Source: Caulobacteraceae bacterium (lineage in GTDB: Bacteria > Pseudomonadota > Alphaproteobacteria > Caulobacterales > Caulobacteraceae). Taken from it: a stretch of DNA of 50,080 nt. The stretch lies in the NCBI GenBank assembly GCA_947476555.1, contig CANJRI010000011.1, forward strand, positions 1 through 50,080. Reading direction: 5' to 3'. Below the pieces are notes generated by a model, which saw nothing but the letters and a program-made list of their open reading frames with translations, was not told the origin of the DNA and searched no databases. The stretch's first letter is position 1; each line of letters starts with the position of its first letter. The translations under genes and the position numbers were made by a program. Positions 1 to 7,975 of the stretch are shown here, piece by piece.

Positions 1-1572
1 GCCACGACCGCGTTCGCGCAGCCTTCCGCCGAGCGGACGGCCGAGAACATGCGCGCGCACATCGCCTTCCTGGCCAGCGACCTGCTGGAAGGCCGCGAGG
101 CGGGGACGCGCGGCTACGATATCGCGGCGGACTATGCCGCCAGCCAGTTCCGTCAGATGGGCCTGAAGCCGGCGGGCGAGAACGGCACGTGGTTCCAAAG
201 GACCCCGCTCGTGGCCTACCGCGCGGCGGACGCCGGCAGCCTGGCGCTCACTGGCCTGGGCGGCGCGCGCGCCGAGTTGGTGGCCAACGAGGACTTCGTG
301 GTGATCCGCAACCCCACGCGGGAAATTCGCCGGTCCGCGCCGCTGGTGTTCGTGGGCTATGGGGTCGTCGCCCCGGAGCGCAGACGCGACGACTACGTTG
401 GCCTCGACGTCAGGGGGAAGATCGTGGTGGCCCTGGAGGGCGCGCCGCGGAATTTCCAGACCGAGGAGCGCGCCTATTACAGGTCGGCGCGCACCAAGCG
501 GCTGGAGGCCGAAAAGCACGGCGCCGTCGGCTTCATTTCGGTGGGCACGCCCGCCAGCGAGGACGCCCGCCCGTTCACGACCGAGGCGCGTAATGCGCGG
601 GCTTGGGCGATGACCTGGCGCGACGCCACCGGCCGCCCGTACGAGGTCGCCCCGTCGGTTCCACAGCTCGCCCTGGTGAGCGTGAAAGGCGCGGCCAAGC
701 TGTTCGCGGGCGCCCGCACGCCGCTGGAGAAGGTCTATGCCGCTGGCGACAACCCGCCGCGGTTTGAGCTGGCCGTGCGCGCCGAGGCGGTGACGCGGGC
801 CGAGACCCGCAACAGCGAGAGCCACAATGTCGCCGGCCTGATCCCGGGCTCCGACCCGACGCTGGCGAAGGAGACGGTGGTGCTGTCGGCCCACCTGGAT
901 CACGTCGGCCTCACTGAGCCGGTGAATGGCGACGGCATCAACAACGGCGCCCTGGACAACGCCTCCGGCGTGGCCACCGCCCTGGAGATGGCCCGCACCT
1001 TCATGGAAAGCGCGGAGCGGCCGAAGCGCTCGATCCTGGTGCTGCTGGTCACGGCGGAGGAGAAGGGTCTGGTCGGGGCGGAGTATTTCGCCCGCAATCC
1101 CACCGTTCCGCGCGAGGATCTGGTCGCCAACGTCAACCTGGACATGCCGCTGCTCACCTACGACTTCACCGACGTCGTCGCCTTCGGGGCGGAGCGTTCC
1201 GGGATCGGTCCGGTGGTTCGGCAGGCGGCCGGCGGGATGGGGATCGGGCTATCCCCCGATCCGCTGCCGGAGGAGGGCCTGTTCACCCGGTCCGACCACT
1301 ATCGCTTCGTGGAGGCGGGTGTGCCCTCGGTGTTCCTGATGACCGGCTTCCAGAACGGCGGCGAGGCGAAATTCCGCGGCTTCCTGAGCGGCTGCTATCA
1401 CCACCCCTGCGACGACACCGCCCAGCCGATCGACTATGCGGCCGGCGCCAAGTTCGCGCGGCTCAACTACGAGATCGCCAAGGCCCTGGCCAATGCGCCG
1501 GAGCGGCCGAGGTGGAACCGGGACGACTTCTTCGGGCGGAAGTTCTCCCAGCCCGCTCAGCGCCAGCCGTAG
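1..1572 (+). CDS. M28 family zinc aminopeptidase, 5' end outside window
   Basis: This is a metallopeptidase of family M28 that probably removes N-terminal residues from peptides outside the cytoplasm. The frame is open from base 1. The first residues (ATTAFA followed by QPSAE) look like the end of a signal peptide, so the true start lies upstream and the ATG at 49 is internal. Counting from that ATG, a protease-associated (PA) domain lies at about residues 95-250. The two-metal site is complete: H282 and D284 in HLDH, D303 in DNASG, E337/E338, D365 in NLDM and H417 in SDHYRF. The stop overlaps the end of the convergent gene by 16 bases. Family and fold are clear; the substrate is not. Confidence 0.9.
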   Translation, partial: ATTAFAQPSAERTAENMRAHIAFLASDLLEGREAGTRGYDIAADYAASQFRQMGLKPAGENGTWFQRTPLVAYRAADAGSLALTGLGGARAELVANEDFVVIRNPTREIRRSAPLVFVGYGVVAPERRRDDYVGLDVRGKIVVALEGAPRNFQTEERAYYRSARTKRLEAEKHGAVGFISVGTPASEDARPFTTEARNARAWAMTWRDATGRPYEVAPSVPQLALVSVKGAAKLFAGARTPLEKVYAAGDNPPRFELAVRAEAVTRAETRNSESHNVAGLIPGSDPTLAKETVVLSAHLDHVGLTEPVNGDGINNGALDNASGVATALEMARTFMESAERPKRSILVLLVTAEEKGLVGAEYFARNPTVPREDLVANVNLDMPLLTYDFTDVVAFGAERSGIGPVVRQAAGGMGIGLSPDPLPEEGLFTRSDHYRFVEAGVPSVFLMTGFQNGGEAKFRGFLSGCYHHPCDDTAQPIDYAAGAKFARLNYEIAKALANAPERPRWNRDDFFGRKFSQPAQRQP

Positions 1573-2165
1573 TTGAAGCTGATCGAGACCCGCGCCGCCT
1601 TCGCCTGGTTGGCGGGCACCTCATGGCGCAGCCAGCTTTCCCAGAGGTAGAGGGCGCCCGGAGCGGGCGTCAGATAGACGAAGCTGCGGGCCTCCTCCGG
1701 CGCGTCGGACGCGCGGGGCGGGGCGGCCATCATCGCCGGCAGGCGCGGATCCTCCAGCTTCAGGGCGCTGGCGCCCTTCGGGACCGCCACATAGACCGTG
1801 CCGGAGATGACGGCGTGGGGGTGGATGTGGCCGGAGTGGGCGGCCCCCGGATTCAGGACGTTGACCCACAGGCTGTCGAGCTTCAGCCGGCCCGACCCGA
1901 GGTCCATGTGGGCGGCCTTGGCGAAGACCTTGGCGTGGCGGTCGAGGCGGCGGCGCAGATCGTCGAAGACGCTCATCCGGCGCGGCAGGTCGTCCAGCGA
2001 GCCGTAGGAGGTGTAGCCGCCGTACCCGTGCTCGCGGCTCCAGGCCTGACCGGCCTCGTCCTCGTCCTGCAGGCCGTGGCAGGCCTCGAGGAGTTCTGCG
2101 ACCAGGGCCTCGTCGCCGAGGCTGGCTTCATAGAGCGGAGTGGCGAACAGGGATCGGACGGTCAT
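1557..2165 (-). CDS. Putative 2OG-Fe(II) oxygenase (TIGR02466-like)
   Basis: A 202-residue protein that resembles the TIGR02466 / 2OG-FeII_Oxy_5 group of putative 2-oxoglutarate and iron dependent dioxygenases. The HIHPHA motif lies near residue 113. A later RHE motif, in a stretch reading LWESWLRHEV, supplies a candidate distal histidine. The C-terminal RVSISFNYG contains an arginine suited to binding the 2-oxoglutarate carboxylate. It has no signal peptide, so it is probably cytoplasmic. It follows the small flagellar-rod-like gene by 32 bases on the same strand, and its 3' end overlaps the peptidase gene. I see no clear Shine-Dalgarno sequence. The substrate is unknown. Confidence 0.8.
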   Translation of the reverse strand: MTVRSLFATPLYEASLGDEALVAELLEACHGLQDEDEAGQAWSREHGYGGYTSYGSLDDLPRRMSVFDDLRRRLDRHAKVFAKAAHMDLGSGRLKLDSLWVNVLNPGAAHSGHIHPHAVISGTVYVAVPKGASALKLEDPRLPAMMAAPPRASDAPEEARSFVYLTPAPGALYLWESWLRHEVPANQAKAARVSISFNYGWR

Positions 2166-2197
2166 GCCGGGCCGCTACGCGAGCGGAGAGGCCCTGT

Positions 2198-2419
2198 CTA
2201 GCGCCCCTGGATGTCCAGCAGGGCGCGCCACATCTCGTCGGCGAAGCGGATGACCTGCAGGTTGGCCGAGAACTGGTGCTTGGCCTGGACCATCTCGACC
2301 ATCCCCTCAGCGAGGTCGGCGTCGCCGGCGGCCGACCCCTGCACGATGCGGCTGGCCGCCGCCTCGAAGCGGCGCTCGGCGGCGGCGACGCCGCCGCGGG
2401 CGATGGAGATCGCGTCCAT
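2198..2419 (-). CDS. Mini-protein resembling a flagellar rod C-terminal domain
   Basis: A 73-residue protein starting MDAISIARGG. Its second half (EMVQAKHQFSANLQVIRFAD) resembles the C-terminal helix of flagellar rod and hook proteins such as FlgC and FlgG, where a heptad pattern packs in the axial core. The same reading frame is open further upstream to 2656, but that would run across the start of panD, so I chose the ATG at 2419. No other flagellar gene is visible in the window. It could be a degenerate or repurposed rod domain. The family resemblance is by eye only. Confidence 0.55.
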   Translation of the reverse strand: MDAISIARGGVAAAERRFEAAASRIVQGSAAGDADLAEGMVEMVQAKHQFSANLQVIRFADEMWRALLDIQGR

Positions 2420-2615
2420 CCGGCCAGTCTGGCCCGCCCGGGTTAATCCGGGCCTGAGGAACAGGGTGAACGGCCGCCGCGATTGACGCTCTTGCTGCAA
2501 CGCGGCATTGAATCCCCCCGCCGACCTGACTATATGCGCATCGCCTTTTGAGCGGGCCCTGGAGCCTTCCGCATCTCCCCGCCGGAAGGGGCCTTTAGAG
2601 GACGTACCGACGGCC

Positions 2616-2972
2616 ATGTTGCTCACCCTGATGAAGGCCAAGCTGCACCGCGCCACCGTGACCCAGGCGGACCTGGACTACGAGGGCTCGATCGCCATAG
2701 ACCGCGATCTGCTGGACGCCGCGACCATCCTGCCTCACGAGCAGGTGGACGTGCTGAACATCACCACCGGCGCCCGTTTCACCACCTACGCGATCGAGGC
2801 CCCGCGAGGCTCGCGCGTGGTGGGCGTGAACGGCGCGGCCGCCCGGCTCGTTCAGAAGGGCGACAAGGTCATCGTCGTGACGTACGGCATGTTGCCGGCG
2901 GAGGAGGCCCGAAACTATGCGCCGACCGTCGTGCTCCTGGATGAAGGCAATCACATCAAACGCGCCGCCTAA
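2616..2972 (+). CDS. panD: Aspartate 1-decarboxylase
   Basis: PanD converts L-aspartate to beta-alanine for pantothenate and coenzyme A synthesis, in the cytoplasm. The precursor self-cleaves at a Gly-Ser bond to create the catalytic pyruvoyl group; here the site is Gly24-Ser25 in YEGSIAID, the same position as in E. coli. The 118-residue length is normal. The N-terminal [20 protein letters not shown] matches the family, which fixes the ATG at 2616; an open frame upstream to 2508 is not coding. The lipoprotein gene that follows starts inside its 3' end, so the two are probably co-transcribed. Confidence 0.97.
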   Translation: MLLTLMKAKLHRATVTQADLDYEGSIAIDRDLLDAATILPHEQVDVLNITTGARFTTYAIEAPRGSRVVGVNGAAARLVQKGDKVIVVTYGMLPAEEARNYAPTVVLLDEGNHIKRAA

Positions 2973-3417
2973 GGGCCTTGCCGCGGCCCTGGTCCTGCTG
3001 GCCGCCTGTTCGCCGGGCGCCCCGCCCGGGGTGGACAAGGCCAGGCTGGACGAGGCGGTCTCGCGCGCCATCGGCGATCCCAACAGCTGTGTCCTGATCG
3101 CCCGCAAGGGCGAGGGCAGGGCGCTCTATCGCTACAACACCGCCACCGCCTGCGCGCGCGAGTGGCCCGCCTGCGATAAGCCGGGCCTGACGAAACTCGC
3201 GGACCTGCTGGAAGCCGCCGCGAAGGATGGCCAGCCGCGCCTCTTGAGCTGCGACAGCGCCGCCGACGGCTCGCGCGGCGTCGGCTGGGCGGCGGGCCCG
3301 GTGGCCGGGAAGGACCTGGTCTACGCCGCCGTCATGGAGGGCGACCGGGTCCTGCCGGGCCTGATCATCGCCTCCAAGCTGGAAGGCGCGTTCAAGCGGG
3401 CTGGCGTCAGCGAGTGA
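2941..3417 (+). CDS. Hypothetical lipoprotein overlapping panD
   Basis: A 158-residue protein of unknown function. The ATG at 2941 gives [20 protein letters not shown] followed by a lipobox (LLAAC), so a lipid-anchored exported protein is likely. The mature part contains four further cysteines (in [15 protein letters not shown] and LLSCDS) and no domain I recognise. The first 32 bases lie inside the end of panD in another frame, which suggests translational coupling. The in-frame ATG at 2917 is possible but would put extra residues before the signal. Its stop overlaps the end of the convergent SIMPL gene. Confidence 0.7.
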   Translation: MKAITSNAPPKGLAAALVLLAACSPGAPPGVDKARLDEAVSRAIGDPNSCVLIARKGEGRALYRYNTATACAREWPACDKPGLTKLADLLEAAAKDGQPRLLSCDSAADGSRGVGWAAGPVAGKDLVYAAVMEGDRVLPGLIIASKLEGAFKRAGVSE

Positions 3418-4141
3418 GCTCGTAGAGGCCGGTGACGTCGATCCGCACGGTCATCTCGCCTGGCGAGACCGGGGTGTCGGCCTTCGCCGCGCTCATCCGC
3501 ATCTCCATCATCGGCATGGGCGGCGGGGCCGAATAGCCGCCGCCTTCGCTGAGTTGGACTAAGCGGGACACCCGGTAGCCGGTGGCGCCGGCGTAGAGCA
3601 TGGCCTTGGCGCCCAGCGCCTTGACCGCCTGCTCGCGGGCGGCGTTCTCCGCGGCGGTGGGATCCTGCAGACCGAAGCTGACGCCGTTCACCTGGTTGGC
3701 GCCGGCGTTCACGGTGGCGTCCACCGCCTGTCCCAGCCGAGTGAGGTCGCGCACCTTCACCGTGACCATGTTCGAGGCCTGGTAGCCGGTGAGCACGGGC
3801 GGCTTGTTCGCCTCGTAGCGATACTGCGGACTGAGGTTGAGGCCGGAGGTCTGGATATCGCGCGCCGCGATCCCGCCCTTCTGCAGGGCGGCGGTCACGG
3901 CGGTCATCCGCGCCGCATTGGCCTGCATGGCCGCCACGGCGGTCGCCCCCTGGGTCATCACCCCCAGGCTGATGGTCGCCATGTCCGGCGCCACCTCGAC
4001 CTGGCCGTGCGCGGAAAGGTTCAGGGTGGTGGCGCGGAACATGCTGTCGGCGGCGGGCGGCGGCGCCTGGGCCAGGGCCGCGGGCGCGGCGCCGGCCGAG
4101 AGGGCCAGCGCCAGGGCGCCGACGCGCATCAGGGTCTTCAT
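3407..4141 (-). CDS. SIMPL domain (DUF541) exported protein
   Basis: A 244-residue protein with a cleavable signal peptide (MKTLMRVGALALALSAGAAP, cut near ALAQ). A SIMPL/DUF541 domain follows, recognisable from LNLSAHGQVEVAPDMATISL, GIAARDIQTSGLNLSPQY and the RDLTRLG segment. Members are periplasmic or outer-membrane associated; some have been linked to stress protection, but the biochemical role is not settled. The ATG at 4141 is preceded by GGAG at good spacing, which favours it over the in-frame ATG at 4156. The gene ends 11 bases inside the convergent lipoprotein gene. Confidence 0.88.
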   Translation of the reverse strand: MKTLMRVGALALALSAGAAPAALAQAPPPAADSMFRATTLNLSAHGQVEVAPDMATISLGVMTQGATAVAAMQANAARMTAVTAALQKGGIAARDIQTSGLNLSPQYRYEANKPPVLTGYQASNMVTVKVRDLTRLGQAVDATVNAGANQVNGVSFGLQDPTAAENAAREQAVKALGAKAMLYAGATGYRVSRLVQLSEGGGYSAPPPMPMMEMRMSAAKADTPVSPGEMTVRIDVTGLYELTR

Positions 4142-4245
4142 TGGAAAGGTCTCCATCGCAGCTAGGCCGCCAACCTCGCAAAGCCCAGCTGAACGTAAGC
4201 TTTAAGCGCCATGCAGCCCATGTTACCTCAACCGCCGCGCTGCAG

Positions 4246-4321
4246 GGGCCTGTAGCTCAATGGTTAGAGCCGGCCGCTCATAACGGTCTGGTTGCAGGTT
4301 CGAGTCCTGCCGGGCCCACCA
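4246..4321 (+). tRNA. tRNA-Ile2 (CAU anticodon, probable lysidine tRNA)
   Basis: A full cloverleaf folds by hand. The acceptor GGGCCUG pairs with CGGGCCC with one U-G pair, the D stem is GCUC/GAGC, the anticodon stem is GGCCG/CGGUC around CUCAUAA, and the T stem is GCAGG/CCUGC; CCA is encoded. The anticodon is at 4279-4281. CAU can mean elongator Met or Ile2. The acceptor pairs C4-G69 and C5-G68, known features for TilS (the lysidine synthetase) recognition, and the short D loop (AAUGGUUA) both resemble E. coli tRNA-Ile2. I therefore favour isoleucine for AUA codons. It stands alone between the SIMPL and TPR genes. Confidence 0.9.
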
Positions 4322-4355
4322 GCGAGCGCATGGACGGCCGCGAGGGGCAGGGTCC

Positions 4356-5150
4356 CTACCTGGCCTGCGGCGCGGCGCCGGTCCGCAGCTGCTCGATGCG
4401 CTTCAACGCGGCCAGGGCCGTGGGCTCGGCGGGCTCGAGCTTGAGTGCATCCTCATAGGAAGCCTGGGCGTCGGGATAGCGCTTCTGCTCGGTCATGACG
4501 AAACCGATGGCGCGCAGCACGCGGGCGGTGTCGGAGGGGCTGAGCTGGGCCTGCAGCCGATAGTCGCGTCGCCAGCTGAGGAGGAGGGACATCGCCTCCG
4601 GCAACCGGCCGAGCATGGCCAGGGCGTGACCGCGCTCGGCGAGGATCTTCGGATTGTCGGGCTGGACCGAGGCGCCCGTATTGAGCGCCATCAGGGCCGC
4701 GGCGTAGTCCTTCCGCTCGGCGGCCAGGGCGCCCACCGTGAGGGCGGCGAAGCCATAGACATTCGGCTCAAAGCTGATCTTGACCGAGGTCTGAGGATTG
4801 GCGTCGAGCAGCTCCTGGGCCATGGCCCTGGCGATGGGCCCTCCCGTGTCGCGGTCCGCCCGCACGATCACCTGGCCGGGACGCTTCTCAAACAGCGGAA
4901 ACCGCGTTGGGACATGCTCGAGAACCTTGTTCAGTTCGGGCTCGAACTTGGCGAGCTCGGCGAATGACTTGGCCTGGATGGCCCGGTCGTAGATCAAGGT
5001 GTCCTGCTGGACCAAGGCGGCGTCGGCGGGAGGCCGAGCGGGAGGCGGGGCGTCGAAGATGATCTCGCCCTTGGGCGCCACTTGCGCAGACGCAGGGGCG
5101 GCCGCGCCCGCGAGCGCCGCAGCCAAGCCGAAGACAAGCAGAAAACGCAT
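4356..5150 (-). CDS. Exported TPR-repeat protein
   Basis: A 264-residue protein with a signal peptide (MRFLLVFGLAAALAGAAAPA, cut near ASAQ). The first half of the mature chain has no domain I know. At about residues 140-250, helical repeats fit tetratricopeptide repeats (for example KDYAAALMALNTGASVQPDN and KRYPDAQASYEDALKLEPAE). These usually scaffold protein-protein contacts; here that would be in the periplasm. The ATG at 5150 has a GGGGG ribosome site about 7 bases upstream. The same frame is open further upstream, but that part lies in the flavin reductase gene and is not coding. Confidence 0.82.
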   Translation of the reverse strand: MRFLLVFGLAAALAGAAAPASAQVAPKGEIIFDAPPPARPPADAALVQQDTLIYDRAIQAKSFAELAKFEPELNKVLEHVPTRFPLFEKRPGQVIVRADRDTGGPIARAMAQELLDANPQTSVKISFEPNVYGFAALTVGALAAERKDYAAALMALNTGASVQPDNPKILAERGHALAMLGRLPEAMSLLLSWRRDYRLQAQLSPSDTARVLRAIGFVMTEQKRYPDAQASYEDALKLEPAEPTALAALKRIEQLRTGAAPQAR

Positions 5151-5233
5151 GGAAGACCCCCACAAACCTTTTGCGAAAATGCCGTGGATTTGCGCTGCCG
5201 GGAAGCCCTGCCGCGCCGACGCCACCAAGCCGG

Positions 5234-5899
5234 TCAAGCGGGGGTTTTCGGACGGAACATCACGAACTTCTGGTCCGGGCCGACATTGAAGTAGTCGCCA
5301 GGCCCGCCGCCCCGCAGGATCGGCGCCGCCGCGGCGGTGTCGTAGAGGCCATCGACCAGGAACGCCGGGTCGATGTGGACACCCACCACCTCGCCGATCA
5401 CCAGCCAGTTGGGCGATGCGGCCCCCTGGTGATCCTTCACCCGCACGATCTCCGACAGCTTGCATTCGAAGGAGACGGGCGCCTCGGCGACCAGCGGCGC
5501 CTTGGTGACGAGGCCCTCCGTCGGCCGCAGGCCGGCCAGATCGAACTCGTCGACTTCCGGCGGGACGGTCGCCGATGATTCATTCATGGCCCGGGCGAGG
5601 GAGGCGGTGGCTAGGTTCCAGCCGAACTCGCGGGTCTCGCTGATGTTCTGGACGGTGTCCTTCCAGCCGTCGCTGGAGAAGCCGATGATCGGCGGGTTGG
5701 AACTGAGCGCATTGAAGAAGCTGAAGGGCGCCAGATTGGCGACGCCCGCGAGGCTGCGGCTGGAAATCCAGCCGATCGGCCGTGGTCCGACGATCGCCTT
5801 GAACGGATCGTGCGGCAGGCCGTGCCCGTCGGCCACTCTGTAGAAGCGTCTATCCGTCAAGTTGTCCTCGCATGGCCCGAACACCAGAGCCTCCGGCAT
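5234..5899 (-). CDS. Flavin reductase family protein (FMN-binding split barrel)
   Basis: A 221-residue protein of the flavin reductase-like family, with the typical FKAIVGPRPIGWISSRS and the NLAPFSFFNALSSNPPIIGF segment that cradles FMN. Relatives reduce free flavin with NAD(P)H or are simple flavoproteins; this longer type is often not tied to a known monooxygenase. Homologous chains usually begin close to YRVADGHGLPHDPF, so the first 15-20 residues may be an over-extension; TTG or GTG starts a little downstream are possible. No partner oxygenase is adjacent. Cytoplasmic by lack of a signal. Confidence 0.88.
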   Translation of the reverse strand: MPEALVFGPCEDNLTDRRFYRVADGHGLPHDPFKAIVGPRPIGWISSRSLAGVANLAPFSFFNALSSNPPIIGFSSDGWKDTVQNISETREFGWNLATASLARAMNESSATVPPEVDEFDLAGLRPTEGLVTKAPLVAEAPVSFECKLSEIVRVKDHQGAASPNWLVIGEVVGVHIDPAFLVDGLYDTAAAAPILRGGGPGDYFNVGPDQKFVMFRPKTPA

Positions 5900-5950
5900 A
5901 GCTTCCGCACTGGTCCTTGGCGAGGCCGATGGTCGGGTCTGACGAGGGCC

Positions 5951-7198
5951 CTAGTTCGCCGCGACGCGTGCCGTCTTCCAGTCGCTCGGGACGCCAGGTT
6001 TGGTCTGGGCGAGGATCTCCATCGCCGCCCTCCGATCCTCACCGGAGAGCTTGGCGTACTTTGGCGACCGGTCCTGGCCGGACAGCACCTGGAGGAGCCG
6101 CGCATAGACCCGGGCCTTCAGCTCCGGCGCGATCGCGTCGAAGGTGGGCGTGTAGATCATATAGCTCAGGGGATAGCGGAAGATGCGCGAGCGGAGGTCG
6201 AACTCGCGGAGGCTGCGGCCAGCCGAGTCCCGCGGGCCTTGCCTGGCGAATTGCTCCGTGAAGCCCGAGGTCCCGCTCACCGGCGCGGTGAGGGTCGCCT
6301 GCCCGACGCCCAGCATGTAGTCGGCGAGTTCCTCGATGGTGGCGGTGATCTCGGGCGGATCCTTCCGGGCGAGGACCTGGGCGCTGAGCTTGGCGGTCAG
6401 GTTGGCGAACCCGACCTGATGCTCGAGGGTCATCAGGGCGACGATATCGCTGGTCGGGCGCAGGTAACGGCTCGTATCGAGCCGGCCCGACAGGTCCGCC
6501 ACGTTCAGGCCGGCCACGGGGTCCAGCGTGGGGTTCTTGTCGTATTTGGCCATGACGTTGCCCCGGTGCTTCATGGACCCATGGCGACCGGTCACGTACC
6601 AGCCGCCCCACCGGTCCTTGATCTGCGTCCGCCCGTCCGTCAGGCTATTCCAGGGCGCGAAGGCGATCTGGCCGGTGTCCAGCGTCAGCGTGTTGCCGAT
6701 CAGCAGGGTGGGCGCCACCAGCTCCGGATAGACCCCGGTGTGGCAGGCGTTGCAGTTGTTCTCGTCCTGCTTGATCCGCCCCGGCTCCGCGCCGTCGATC
6801 CTCATGTTGTAGAACCGGGTGCGCCCGTCGTCCCCGAGGGCCGTGAATTCGAGGAAGGGCGCGCCCGGTACGGTCCCGACCGCGACGGTGTCGTTGAAGT
6901 AGATGGCTCGCGGCGTCTGGGGCGTGATGTAGTTGAACTGGAGGCTCGTCTTGGAGAACACGAGCACCTGGGATTCCTCGGGAACCTGCAGCTCCCGCAG
7001 CACCTGGGACAGGTAGGCCTTGGCGGCGTCGCCAGTCAGAGGGCTGGCGGGCGCAAGCCGCGCGGCAAGGGCTGCGACCGGGTCGGGAGCAACAGCGGCG
7101 CGCGCCTGTCCGACGGCCTGGGAGGCGATGCCCAGGCCCGCGGTGAGGGCGCCGGCCACCAGCGCCCCGACGATGTGCATATGACGCGACAAACCCAT
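5951..7198 (-). CDS. Exported haem-binding (single CxxCH) protein of unknown role
   Basis: A protein of about 415 residues with an N-terminal hydrophobic export segment (MHIVGALVAGALTAGLGIAS). One haem c attachment motif, CNACH, lies in DENNCNACHTG. The region around it (RAIYFNDTVAVG before, DRWGGWYVTGRHGSMKHRGN after) resembles exported cytochrome-like proteins that I recall from Planctomycetes and Acidobacteria, none with a known function. I see only one CxxCH; an axial ligand could be H or M from the RHG/KHRGN segment. The ATG at 7198 has a weak, close AAAGG; the ATG at 7180 is an alternative. It is divergent from the MarR gene. Confidence 0.75.
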   Translation of the reverse strand: MGLSRHMHIVGALVAGALTAGLGIASQAVGQARAAVAPDPVAALAARLAPASPLTGDAAKAYLSQVLRELQVPEESQVLVFSKTSLQFNYITPQTPRAIYFNDTVAVGTVPGAPFLEFTALGDDGRTRFYNMRIDGAEPGRIKQDENNCNACHTGVYPELVAPTLLIGNTLTLDTGQIAFAPWNSLTDGRTQIKDRWGGWYVTGRHGSMKHRGNVMAKYDKNPTLDPVAGLNVADLSGRLDTSRYLRPTSDIVALMTLEHQVGFANLTAKLSAQVLARKDPPEITATIEELADYMLGVGQATLTAPVSGTSGFTEQFARQGPRDSAGRSLREFDLRSRIFRYPLSYMIYTPTFDAIAPELKARVYARLLQVLSGQDRSPKYAKLSGEDRRAAMEILAQTKPGVPSDWKTARVAAN

Positions 7199-7483
7199 AC
7201 CTTTACAACATCTTGCATCGTCAGCGAGGCGCAGGCGTTTCACCGACCACCCCGCTGGGCTTTCCCCTAAGGCCAGGGGCCCGAGAGAATCGCGCCTTGT
7301 TATATGGGAAGGCGCAGGCCGCTTGGGCGCCCCCCTCCACGGCGGCAATCCGCCCCACCTTCTAGCCCGAACCGGCCTGAAATTCGTCGGGCTGGAGAAA
7401 ATTTATGGGGAAACTGTACGCTGAAGCAAGGAATCGAAGGGCTTTCGGTTGACGGCGTCGATTGTTTCCGGAAGGAAATGCTT
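7199..7483. other. Divergent intergenic region, cytochrome-like gene / marR
   Basis: These 285 bases separate two divergent genes and should hold both promoters. The middle part contains AT-rich patches (TTGTTATATGG near 7301 and GAAAATTTATGGGG near 7400). I could not assign convincing -35/-10 pairs or a clear operator palindrome for the MarR protein. In-frame extension of the marR reading frame back to 7304 exists but lacks coding character and a ribosome site. Confidence 0.4.
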
Positions 7484-7975
7484 ATGTCGACCGCTCTACA
7501 TCATTCCGCCGTCGTCGCCGAAGAACCCGCGGTCGTTGAACTCGGCGTCCTGAAGGATGTCATCGGTTTCCGCCTCCGACGCCTCCAGAACCATTTGACC
7601 CGCGGCTTCTCGGAACGGGCGGCCCGTAAGGAGGTCCGTTCCGGCATGTTCGGCGCCCTGGCGCTGATCGCGGCGAACCCTGGTATTTCCCAGACGACAC
7701 TTTCCCGCGAAATCGGCTTCGACAAGGCCACGGTGGTGGCGCTGCTCGATACGCTGGAGGGCCTGGGGTGGGCCGAACGCAAACGTTCGACCGTGGACCG
7801 CCGCCGACATTCCCTGGTGGCGACCAAGGCCGGCCAACTGGCGCTCGAGGAACTGCTGGGGGTGACCCTGGCCAATGAGGCCAATGTCTACAAGGCGCTC
7901 TCAGGCAAGGAGCGCGCGGACTTGTTCACGCTCCTGGACAAGCTCTACGGCGCCTGCGCCGAACCGGCCGCCTAG
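7484..7975 (+). CDS. MarR family winged-helix regulator
   Basis: A 163-residue DNA-binding protein of the MarR type, expected to act as a dimer on a nearby operator. The winged helix is at about residues 65-130 ([20 protein letters not shown], then the wing [18 protein letters not shown]). The ATG at 7484 sits 7 bases after AAGGA, better than the in-frame ATG at 7478, which is only 2 bases away. The divergent haem-protein gene is a possible target, but this is inference from position. Its stop codon interlocks with the stop of cysNC: the shared bases CTAG end both genes. Confidence 0.88.
   Translation: MSTALHHSAVVAEEPAVVELGVLKDVIGFRLRRLQNHLTRGFSERAARKEVRSGMFGALALIAANPGISQTTLSREIGFDKATVVALLDTLEGLGWAERKRSTVDRRRHSLVATKAGQLALEELLGVTLANEANVYKALSGKERADLFTLLDKLYGACAEPAA

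Noticed and set aside
5810..7270. 486-codon open frame on the + strand
   Set aside because: It is the mirror of the haem-protein gene and part of the flavin reductase gene, with no recognisable fold.
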